DNA of 14,483 nt. Origin: Candidatus Peregrinibacteria bacterium. GTDB taxonomy: Bacteria > Patescibacteriota > Gracilibacteria > UBA1369 > LOWO2-01-FULL-3. The DNA is taken from contig JACPLZ010000045.1 in the NCBI GenBank assembly GCA_016186245.1, forward strand, positions 1 through 14,483, read 5' to 3'. Made by a program: the position numbers and the translations under genes. Positions 6,793-13,968 of this stretch are shown in pieces (position 1 is the stretch's first letter; each line of letters begins with the position of its first letter). The notes under the pieces were generated by a model. It was given only the letters and a program-made list of their open reading frames with translations, was not told where the DNA came from and ran no database searches.

Positions 6793-6822
6793 TTGACTTT
6801 CAATCAACTGCAGCCATATAAT
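6793..6822 (+). promoter_or_regulatory. Sigma70-type promoter of rpsA
   Basis: TTGACT (6793-6798) and TATAAT (6817-6822) are 18 bases apart. Transcription would begin near 6829, giving an untranslated leader of about 86 bases before ATG 6915. Confidence 0.75.
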
Positions 6823-6851
6823 CCCCACGCTGGCGGTTTGGATGTTTAAAG

Positions 6852-6905
6852 CTAGCGGGAAAATTCCAGGATTGCCGGCAATTAATAGTTAATACCTCCC
6901 GCTGG
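6852..6905 (+). promoter_or_regulatory. Structured leader of rpsA, possible translational operator
   Basis: A 9-base stem (6852-6860 with 6897-6905, core AGCGGGA/TCCCGCT, one U-G pair) encloses a perfect 12-base palindrome ATTGCCGGCAAT (6871-6882). The structure ends 9 bases before the rpsA ATG and would occupy the ribosome landing zone. S1 represses its own translation through a structured leader in Escherichia coli; a parallel here is inferred, not shown. Confidence 0.45.
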
Positions 6906-6914
6906 ACGTAGATA

Positions 6915-8054
6915 ATGACCCAAGTTACTGGTTCTTTAATGGATGAGCTTCTGGCCAAGGCCGGAGATTTAAATTTGCCTGAACCCGGAGATGTTGTGGA
7001 GGGCACGGTTGTGTCTCTTTGGAAAAATAGAATTTTAGTGGATTTGGACGGCATCGCGACAGGTATTATTTCCGGACAGGAAGCCGCTGATAGCTCCGGC
7101 ACTGTAAAATCACTTAAAGTCGGAGATCGTGTTTTTGCTTACGTTCTGGAAGAGGAAAACAGCGAAGGAATGGTAGTGTTGTCCCTGAGGAAAGCGAGCC
7201 AGCAAAAGACATGGCAGAAATTTCTGCATGCGCATGATACAGATGAGGCAATTACAGTTACGGCAAATGAGGCAAATAAAGGAGGATTATTGCTTAATAT
7301 AGATGGAATCAAGGGGTTTATTCCTGTGTCACAATTGGCTCCCCTGCACTACCCACGTGTGGATGGCGCGGACAGCAGCATGATTCTGGCCAGGCTGCAA
7401 AAATTGATTGGAGTGCCATTGCTTGTAAAAGTCTTAACTCTGGATAAAGAAAGCGGCAAGCTGATTCTTTCAGAGAGGGCGGCAGAGGAGGAAGAGCGTC
7501 AGCGTGCGTTGAAGAAACTTGAAATCGGCCAAAAAGTTAAGGGTAAAATCAGCGGTATTGTTAATTTTGGTATTTTTGTTACGTTTGATGGGCTTGAAGG
7601 ATTGGTGCATATTTCAGAAATTGCCTGGGGACATGTCAAAGATCCTCATGATTACGGTAAAAATGGCGATGAAGTGGAAATTCTGGTCATTGGAAGAGAA
7701 GACGACAAGATCAGCCTTTCCATGAAGAGACTTGTGCCTGATCCATGGGTTGAGGCTACAAAAAAGTATAAAGTCGGCACGATTGTCGAGGGCGAGGTCA
7801 ACAGGATCACTCCGTTTGGCGCATTTGTTAAACTGGATAATGAAATAAACGGCCTTATACATGTAAGTGAAATCAGTGATACTGAAATCACGGATCCTGC
7901 AGAAGTTCTTACTCTTGGTAAAAAAGTTAAGGCAAAGATTATCGCAATTGATCCGGATGATCATCGTGTCGGACTTTCCATTAAAGCTCTGACAGAAAAG
8001 AAGTCTGCAAAAAAAGAGGAAGTCAAAGAGGAAGAATTGGAAACAGCCAAATAA
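6915..8054 (+). CDS. rpsA: Small ribosomal subunit protein S1, four-domain form
   Basis: This 379-residue protein has four S1 RNA-binding OB domains, at about 22-93, 108-187, 201-273 and 285-359, followed by a charged Lys/Glu tail. Domains 3 and 4 are the most canonical (GIVNFGIFVTFDGLEGLVHISEI and ITPFGAFVKLDNEINGLIHVSEI patterns). The first two are more divergent and correspond to the ribosome-docking domains of the family. Escherichia coli S1 has six domains; four-domain forms are common in Gram-positive and candidate-phylum bacteria. It recruits mRNA to the 30S subunit, which is relevant here because most genes in the window lack Shine-Dalgarno sequences. It has its own promoter and a structured leader, and ends 15 bases before the helicase gene. 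Alternative names used for short forms include RNA-binding S1 protein. Confidence 0.9.
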   Translation: MTQVTGSLMDELLAKAGDLNLPEPGDVVEGTVVSLWKNRILVDLDGIATGIISGQEAADSSGTVKSLKVGDRVFAYVLEEENSEGMVVLSLRKASQQKTWQKFLHAHDTDEAITVTANEANKGGLLLNIDGIKGFIPVSQLAPLHYPRVDGADSSMILARLQKLIGVPLLVKVLTLDKESGKLILSERAAEEEERQRALKKLEIGQKVKGKISGIVNFGIFVTFDGLEGLVHISEIAWGHVKDPHDYGKNGDEVEILVIGREDDKISLSMKRLVPDPWVEATKKYKVGTIVEGEVNRITPFGAFVKLDNEINGLIHVSEISDTEITDPAEVLTLGKKVKAKIIAIDPDDHRVGLSIKALTEKKSAKKEEVKEEELETAK

Positions 8055-8069
8055 AGGCTTTAAATAGAC

Positions 8070-10826
8070 ATGCTTAATTCCGAGCAACAGAAAGCGATCT
8101 CTCATCGGGAGGGGCCCCTCTTGATTATTGCTGGCGCGGGAACCGGTAAGACGAAAGTGATTGTTGCCAAAATTCTGCATCTTATAAAGGAGCAGGATGT
8201 TTCTCCTAAATCAATTCTTGCTCTTACATTTGCGGAAAAAGCGGCAAATGAAATGGTGGAACGCATCGATGCGGAGATGCCGATCGGATATGAAGAGCTC
8301 TGCGTTAAGACGTTTCATGCGTTTGCCGATTTTATTTTGCGGGAGGCGGGAATGGAAATCGGGCTGGATCCGGGATACAAAGTGCTCTCTCCCGTGGAGC
8401 AGTGGTTTTTCTTCAAAAAAAATCTGTTTAATTTCGAGCTCGATTATTACCGGCCGCTGGGAAATCCCAACCGGTTTATTTATGATCTGCTCAATCATTT
8501 CAGTAAATTAAAGGATGAATTGATAGCTCCGGAAAAATATCTGGATTTTGCGATGAAAATGGAAGGAGAAGAGGGCGTGAAAATGGTTGAGATCGCCAAA
8601 GCCTATAAACGATATCAGGAATTGATGGTCAAAAATAATTACATGGATTTTGGAGACCTGTGTTTTTATGCGAATAAGCTGCTAGATCAGCGCGATTCGG
8701 TTCTAAAAAAATATCAGGATCGTTTCAAATATATTTTGATTGATGAATTTCAGGATACGAATTATGCGCAATTTCAACTTGTATTAAAATTGGCAGGGCA
8801 ATCACGAAATATCACCGTGGTCGGCGATGATGATCAGAGTATTTATAAGTGGAGGGGCGCGAGTCTGAGCAATATCATCCAGTTTGAAAAGATTTTTTTC
8901 GATGCTGAAAAAATTGTTTTGAAGGAAAATTATCGCAGCAGCCAGAACATATTGGATGCGGCTTATTCCCTCATTCAAAATAATAACCCTGATCGTCTGG
9001 AGGCAAAATCCGGCATTGATAAGCGGTTAAAGGCCGATGCCGGCGTTGGTGAAGATGTGGAGGTGCACCAATTTCCGGATTTTTTGCAGGAAAGCAGTTT
9101 TGTCGCAGAGCAAATAAAAGAATTGAGGAGAGATGGTTTAAAATTCAGCGATTTTGCTGTGTTGGTGCGGAATAATGCGCATGCACATCCGTTTATCGAT
9201 GAGTTAAAACACCTGGGAATCCCCTATCAGGTGCGTAATCCAAAAGGATTATTTTCATTGGAGGAAATTAAGGATCTCATTGCGGTGGTGCGATTTTTGG
9301 CTAATCCATCGGATGATATCAGTTTGCTGCGGGTGCTTAAAATGGACGTTTTTGGAATAAAGATGGTGCAGATTCTGCATATTCTTAATCAGGATAAAAA
9401 ACTTTTTCATGCTGCAAGAGGCGAGCTTGGACTTGGCGTAATCGTGGAATTGCTGGGAGATTTGATTGAATTTTCCAAAAAAAATTCCGTAGGGATGGTG
9501 ATAAACCGTTTTCTTAAAAAATCTTTGTATCTTGAAAATTTAATAAAGGGAGAGAAATATCAGGAGTTGGAAAATATAAATGAATTTGCGCGGCAGATCG
9601 CCAAATTCGAAAAAGAGAATCCGGAAAATACCGTGCTTGATTTTGTCAGTTATCTGGATCTTTTGGAGGAGGCCGGAGCGGTTTTTGAAACCGGTGAATT
9701 TGAGGATCAGGACGGTGTGCAGATTTTGACGGCGCATGGCAGCAAAGGGCTGGAGTTTGAGTATGTTTTTATTGTAAATGCGGTTAATCAAAGGTTTCCT
9801 GGATCGAGGAGAGGCGAGGTTTTTGAAATTCCAAAAGAAATTACCAATGAAATTTATCCCGATGGCGACTTTCACGTGCAGGAGGAAAGACGGCTTTTTT
9901 ATGTGGCAATGACTAGGGCGAAGAAAAAGCTTTTTGTTTCCTATAGTCACCAATATGAGGGGAATAAAAAATGGAAAAGATCGCAGTTTGTGGAGGAAAT
10001 ATTGAAGGATGGCAAAGCACGGCTTGTGGAGCATAAGGAGGAGACGGATGCAATCACCCGCCTGAAAGATTTTAAGAAACCGGAAAAACCTATTTTTGAT
10101 CTGCCGAAATTTGATTTAAAAAAACTGAGCTATACGCAGTTTGATGTGTTTAAAACATGTCCGCTTAAATACAATTACACTTATTTGATGAAGGTGCCTG
10201 TCCCCTCTTTTCATGCGCAGAATTTTGGCACATCCGTACATCAGACTCTCAATCAATTTTATAAAATTTTGAAGCGCGGTGAAAGTGTGAGTCTTGCTCT
10301 TTTAAAAGATATTTATGAGCGGAATTGGCTGCCGCACGGGTATGAGAGCATGGAGCATGAAAAGACCAGGCGCGAGGAGGGCTGGAAAATGTTGCGAACT
10401 TTTTTTAAAGAAAATTCCGAGCCGTGGGTGGTGCCGGCGTTTTTGGAGCAGCCGTTTAATATTAAAGTCGGCAGCTATATGGTGTCGGGAAGAATTGACC
10501 GGATTGATAAGATCGGCAACGGAATTTTTGAAGTCATTGATTATAAAACAGGCAGAAAAAAAGATGACGATCTTGCCAAAAATTTGCAGTTATCTATTTA
10601 CGCGCTGGCCTGTCGTGATGTCCTGAAAATTAAGGCTGATAAATTGAGTCTGTATTTTATTGAAGATAATGAAAAAGTTTCGACTACAAGAACCGATAAA
10701 CAATTGGATCAGGTTGAGAGTGAAGTTTTGAGTATTATTCAGGAAATGGAACGGTCGAAGTTTGAGCCAAAACCAGGGCATTATTGCCAGTTCTGTAATT
10801 TTAGAATTATCTGTCCGGCGGTTTAG
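8070..10826 (+). CDS. UvrD/PcrA-type DNA helicase fused to a RecB/Cas4-like Fe-S nuclease
   Basis: This 918-residue protein joins an SF1A helicase to a C-terminal exonuclease-type domain. Helicase motifs: Walker A AGAGTGKT at 21-28, DEFQDT at 225-230, GDDDQSIYKWRG from 252, ENYRSS, TAHGSKGLEF at 554-563 and RRLFYVAMTRA from 607. The nuclease begins near 685 and carries His724 (GTSVH), Asp810/Asp813 (GRIDRID), and Asp824-Tyr-Lys826 (EVIDYKTG), followed by LQLSIYA. Cys697 with Cys906, Cys909 and Cys915 fit the 4Fe-4S cluster arrangement of AddB, AdnA and Cas4 nucleases. The protein is therefore probably an AdnA/AddAB-like end-processing enzyme for double-strand break repair or foreign DNA degradation. 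No partner subunit is adjacent. It starts 15 bases after rpsA with no obvious promoter, so it may be cotranscribed. Confidence 0.93.
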   Translation: MLNSEQQKAISHREGPLLIIAGAGTGKTKVIVAKILHLIKEQDVSPKSILALTFAEKAANEMVERIDAEMPIGYEELCVKTFHAFADFILREAGMEIGLDPGYKVLSPVEQWFFFKKNLFNFELDYYRPLGNPNRFIYDLLNHFSKLKDELIAPEKYLDFAMKMEGEEGVKMVEIAKAYKRYQELMVKNNYMDFGDLCFYANKLLDQRDSVLKKYQDRFKYILIDEFQDTNYAQFQLVLKLAGQSRNITVVGDDDQSIYKWRGASLSNIIQFEKIFFDAEKIVLKENYRSSQNILDAAYSLIQNNNPDRLEAKSGIDKRLKADAGVGEDVEVHQFPDFLQESSFVAEQIKELRRDGLKFSDFAVLVRNNAHAHPFIDELKHLGIPYQVRNPKGLFSLEEIKDLIAVVRFLANPSDDISLLRVLKMDVFGIKMVQILHILNQDKKLFHAARGELGLGVIVELLGDLIEFSKKNSVGMVINRFLKKSLYLENLIKGEKYQELENINEFARQIAKFEKENPENTVLDFVSYLDLLEEAGAVFETGEFEDQDGVQILTAHGSKGLEFEYVFIVNAVNQRFPGSRRGEVFEIPKEITNEIYPDGDFHVQEERRLFYVAMTRAKKKLFVSYSHQYEGNKKWKRSQFVEEILKDGKARLVEHKEETDAITRLKDFKKPEKPIFDLPKFDLKKLSYTQFDVFKTCPLKYNYTYLMKVPVPSFHAQNFGTSVHQTLNQFYKILKRGESVSLALLKDIYERNWLPHGYESMEHEKTRREEGWKMLRTFFKENSEPWVVPAFLEQPFNIKVGSYMVSGRIDRIDKIGNGIFEVIDYKTGRKKDDDLAKNLQLSIYALACRDVLKIKADKLSLYFIEDNEKVSTTRTDKQLDQVESEVLSIIQEMERSKFEPKPGHYCQFCNFRIICPAV

Positions 10827-10872
10827 AAAGGTTCCCTAATCGCCTGTCAAGAAAAAATACAATAAATACGGA

Positions 10873-10901
10873 TTGACCAAAAAAGACATACTTGATACAA
10901 T
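10873..10901 (+). promoter_or_regulatory. Promoter of the LexA-like/restriction-modification unit, with overlapping inverted repeat
   Basis: TTGACC (10873-10878) and TACAAT (10896-10901) are 17 bases apart. An exact GGATTG (10870-10875) and CAATCC (10898-10903) inverted repeat flanks the promoter and overlaps both boxes, a plausible operator for the repressor encoded immediately downstream. Transcription would start near 10908. Confidence 0.55.
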
Positions 10902-10926
10902 CCAAACATTCTCAACGAAAACACAT

Positions 10927-11559
10927 ATGTCGTCAGTACAAAATAAACTTTTGGCATTGCTTCGCGATCAAGGCTCCGTACCTTTGAAGTATCGGGAAAT
11001 TGGTCGTCGTATTGGCGAACAATATCCTCAAACAGTAAAACACCACATTGAAATTTTAAAAAGCAAACGGCTCATCCAAGAAAAAAACGGCTTACTGATA
11101 CTTAACAAAAAGGATCTTACCAGTGATGAATTTTTGAACCTCCCTTTTTATGGTATAGCGGATTGTGGACCAGCAACTGCTTTTGCAGACGATCGCATTG
11201 AGGGATATATAAAAATTTCAAGAAAGTCTTTGCCAAATTGGAATATTAAGAGTTTTTACTTAGTCCAAGCCTCCGGTAACTCCATGAATCAAGCGGCGGT
11301 AGGACGAGGTAAAAAAAACATTGAAGATGGAGATATCGTTATAGTAAATGCAAAAGAGCAAAGCCCACAAAATGGCGACTATGTTATTTCTGTAATAGAT
11401 GGCTGTGCAAATATAAAAAAATTTAGCTATAATCCCGATGATAAACAGATTGTTTTAATTTCAGAATCCACCGATAAGTATTTTCCAATCGTACTTCATC
11501 AAAATGACGACCTGATTATTGCTGGAAAAGTAGTTGAAGTGCTGAAAATCCCTAATTAA
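10927..11559 (+). CDS. LexA/UmuD-like self-cleaving repressor (winged HTH plus S24 peptidase domain)
   Basis: The frame opens at a TTG at 10873, but that TTG is part of a -35 box, so the ATG at 10927 is chosen (210 residues). Residues 1-60 resemble the LexA winged helix (NKLLALLRDQG, YREIGRRIGEQYPQTVKHHIEILKSKRLI). The S24 domain follows: a cleavage-site segment FYGIADCGPA with the Cys80-Gly81 bond, the nucleophile Ser119 in ASGNSMN, DGDIVIVNA, and Lys164 in ANIKKF. Ser and Lys form the peptidase dyad. LexA is usually cut at Ala-Gly, whereas Cys-Gly is the UmuD type. RecA-stimulated self-cleavage would relieve repression after DNA damage. Only 6 bases separate it from the restriction-modification gene, so it probably regulates that operon. 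It could instead be the cell's general LexA, but the linkage and AT-rich composition argue for a local regulator. Confidence 0.85.
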   Translation: MSSVQNKLLALLRDQGSVPLKYREIGRRIGEQYPQTVKHHIEILKSKRLIQEKNGLLILNKKDLTSDEFLNLPFYGIADCGPATAFADDRIEGYIKISRKSLPNWNIKSFYLVQASGNSMNQAAVGRGKKNIEDGDIVIVNAKEQSPQNGDYVISVIDGCANIKKFSYNPDDKQIVLISESTDKYFPIVLHQNDDLIIAGKVVEVLKIPN

Positions 11560-11565
11560 AATAAC

Positions 11566-13884
11566 ATGGCTAACGAAAGAAAAACAGAAATAATCACAAG
11601 GGATCACTTCTCCCAGTTTTTGGATACTATTTATATCGAAGAACAACGCTCCGATAATCCAAAAATTGATAAGTTGCTTAAAACTGCCTCAAAAAAAGGT
11701 GGCGGAAAAGGTTATCCTGAATTTGTAATTAGTTACAAGACAAATCCTGATTTATTGATTGTTGTTGAGTGTAAAGCTGATGTAACAAAACACGAAAGCA
11801 AAGATCGTGATAAATATTCGGAGTTTGCTGTTGATGGCGCTTTACTTTACGCTTCATATTTATCAAAAGGATTTGATGTTTTAGCAATCGCAGTTAGTGG
11901 AGAAACGAAGCAATCTTTAAAAGTTTCTCATTTTTTGCATCTGAGAGATGAGAAAAAAACAACTTCAATTTTTGGCGATAAATTTTTACCCATTGATGAT
12001 TATTTGAATGGATATTTAAAAAGTCCAGAAAAATTTAGGCAAGACTACAATTCGCTTTTAGATTTTACAAAACAACTTAATGATAAACTCCATACCTATA
12101 AAATTCTTGAGAGTCAAAGAAGTTTGCTTATCAGTTCAATATTAATTGCTTTAGAAAATACCGCTTTCAAAAGGTCTTATTCTTCACATAAAAAATCTGA
12201 AAATCTTGCAGCCTCTCTTATTCAAACAGTTTCCGATGAACTAGAAAGTGCAAACATTACAGGCAAAAAATTAGAGAATCTCAATACTCAATTTAGTTTT
12301 ATCAAAACTGATACTTCTTTATCAAAGAAAGAAAATGTCTTGAAAGAGATTATTGATGGAATTGACGAAAATATAAATGTTTTTATTAAAACTCACAGAT
12401 ATTTTGATGTTTTAGGTCAGCTCTATATTGAATTTTTGAGATACGCGAATAGCGATAAAGGTTTAGGCATTGTTTTAACTCCCCCTCATATTACAGAGCT
12501 TTTTACAGATTTAGCACAAGTAAACGAAAACTCAATTGCTTATGATAACTGTACTGGAACGGGTGGGTTTCTGATCAGTGCGATGAAGAAAATGATTGCA
12601 GATGCAAAAGGCGATGAAGCAAAAATCAAAGAGATAAAAGCAAAACAACTTATCGGAACAGAATATCAATCGCATATTTTCGCTTTGGCGGTTTCAAATA
12701 TGTATATCCACCAGGATGGAAAGACAAACATTATAAATGGAAGTTGTTTTGATGAAGATGTGATAGAAGAAGTAAAATCAAAGAAACCGACTGTCGGCTT
12801 CTTGAATCCACCTTACAAATCAAACAAAAAAAATGATACGGACGAATTAGAATTTATTTTAAATAATTTGGAGTGTTTGGTTGACGGTGGAACTTGTGTT
12901 GCGATTGTACCGATGCAAAGCGCATTGGCAACAAGTGGTAAAGTTTTGGAATTCAAAAAAAAAATCCTTGGAAAACATACATTGCAAGCGGTTTTATCAA
13001 TGCCTGACGAGTTGTTTTTTAATTCAAAAGTCGGTGTTGTTTCTTGTGTTATGGTTTTTACAGCCCACAAACCACATCCAAATCATAAAGAAACATATTT
13101 TGGTTATTACAAAGATGATGGTTTTGTTAAAAGAAAAACTAAAGGAAGAATTGATGCTTATGGCAAATGGCCAGAAATAAAAGGAAAATGGCTTTCAAAT
13201 TTCATCAACAGAAAAAACGAAGCGGGATTTAGTGTCAATCAAATAATTACTGCTGAAATGGAATGGTCCGCAGAGGCATACATGGACACAGATTATTCAA
13301 AATTATCTGATGATGATTTCATTCAAACACAATTAAATTATGTAACGTTCTTATTAGGAAATAGACTATCGGAACAGGTTACTAAATTACCATTTTCAAA
13401 AAATAAAGTTGATTTAAATATAACTAATTGGGATAAGTTTGAAATGACAACTTTATTTCAAATACAAGGAAGTAAAACAACCCCATTGTTAGAATTAGCA
13501 GAATATGGGAAAGGTAAATATCCATTTGTTACAACACAAGCAACCAACAACGGCATTGAGGGATTCTATGATTTTTATTCAGAGGAAGGAAACGTTTTAG
13601 TGGTAGACAGTGCTGTTTTAGGCTATTGCTCTTATCAATCGTTACCTTTTTCGGCAAGTGATCATGTGGAAAAATTGATGCCTAAATTTAAAATGAGTAA
13701 ATATATTGCTATGTTTTTAGTGACAATTTTGAATTTAGAGCAATACAGGTACAACTATGGTAGAAAATGCAGTCAGGAAAGAATGAAAAAAATAAGTATT
13801 AAATTACCAAGTAAAAACGGAAATCCTGATTTTGAATACATGGAGAATTACATTAAGACATTGGAATATAGTTCAAGTCTGTAA
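11566..13884 (+). CDS. Single-chain restriction-modification enzyme (Type IIG/BcgI-like: nuclease, N6-adenine methylase, target recognition)
   Basis: This 772-residue protein combines three activities. The N-terminal ~160 residues carry an HsdR_N-like PD-(D/E)XK nuclease: Pro51-Glu52 in YPEF, then Glu68-Cys-Lys70 in VVECKAD, with Glu in place of the usual first Asp. A helical HsdM-type region follows. The N6-adenine methylase core has motif I DNCTGTGGFL at 327-336 and the catalytic NPPY at 414-417. Residues about 617-760 resemble one HsdS-type target-recognition domain (TNWDKFEMTTLFQI, KYPFVTTQATNNGIEGFYD, then a KISIKLPSKNG end). The enzyme should methylate adenine in its own site and cut unmodified DNA. 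A single recognition domain suggests it works as a dimer on a bipartite or palindromic site. The gene is markedly AT-rich (one sampled 60-base line is 17/60 G+C) and follows the LexA-like gene by 6 bases, suggesting horizontal acquisition as a unit. Confidence 0.88.
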   Translation: MANERKTEIITRDHFSQFLDTIYIEEQRSDNPKIDKLLKTASKKGGGKGYPEFVISYKTNPDLLIVVECKADVTKHESKDRDKYSEFAVDGALLYASYLSKGFDVLAIAVSGETKQSLKVSHFLHLRDEKKTTSIFGDKFLPIDDYLNGYLKSPEKFRQDYNSLLDFTKQLNDKLHTYKILESQRSLLISSILIALENTAFKRSYSSHKKSENLAASLIQTVSDELESANITGKKLENLNTQFSFIKTDTSLSKKENVLKEIIDGIDENINVFIKTHRYFDVLGQLYIEFLRYANSDKGLGIVLTPPHITELFTDLAQVNENSIAYDNCTGTGGFLISAMKKMIADAKGDEAKIKEIKAKQLIGTEYQSHIFALAVSNMYIHQDGKTNIINGSCFDEDVIEEVKSKKPTVGFLNPPYKSNKKNDTDELEFILNNLECLVDGGTCVAIVPMQSALATSGKVLEFKKKILGKHTLQAVLSMPDELFFNSKVGVVSCVMVFTAHKPHPNHKETYFGYYKDDGFVKRKTKGRIDAYGKWPEIKGKWLSNFINRKNEAGFSVNQIITAEMEWSAEAYMDTDYSKLSDDDFIQTQLNYVTFLLGNRLSEQVTKLPFSKNKVDLNITNWDKFEMTTLFQIQGSKTTPLLELAEYGKGKYPFVTTQATNNGIEGFYDFYSEEGNVLVVDSAVLGYCSYQSLPFSASDHVEKLMPKFKMSKYIAMFLVTILNLEQYRYNYGRKCSQERMKKISIKLPSKNGNPDFEYMENYIKTLEYSSSL

Positions 13885-13907
13885 TTATTCGTCGGTCGCT
13901 TCGCTGC

Positions 13908-13952
13908 GTCATCCCGAATTTCATCTGTGTCATCCCAAATTTATTTCTGGAT
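13908..13952. repeat. GTCATCCC-type dispersed repeat
   Basis: GTCATCCCGAATTT (13908-13921) recurs as GTCATCCCAAATTT (13929-13942) with a 21-base period, and ATCC (13932-13935) can pair with GGAT (13949-13952). This resembles the short palindromic repeats common between genes in bacterial genomes. It fills most of the 84-base gap between two convergent genes, where a terminator would be expected, but no U-tract hairpin is obvious. Confidence 0.5.
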
Positions 13953-13968
13953 ACGTGTTGTCATTGAG

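Noticed and set aside
8044..8063. AGCC/GGCT hairpin after rpsA as a terminator
   Set aside because: The stem is only four pairs and the helicase gene follows closely.
7614..8180. 188-residue minus-strand frame across the rpsA/helicase junction
   Set aside because: It is antisense to two well-supported genes and has no recognisable domain.
9540..10034. 164-residue minus-strand frame inside the helicase
   Set aside because: Antisense shadow of conserved helicase motifs.
10831..10840. GGTTCCCTAA shared with 1087-1096, as possible attachment-site repeats
   Set aside because: Only 10 bases long, and the span between contains core genes and no integrase; probably chance.
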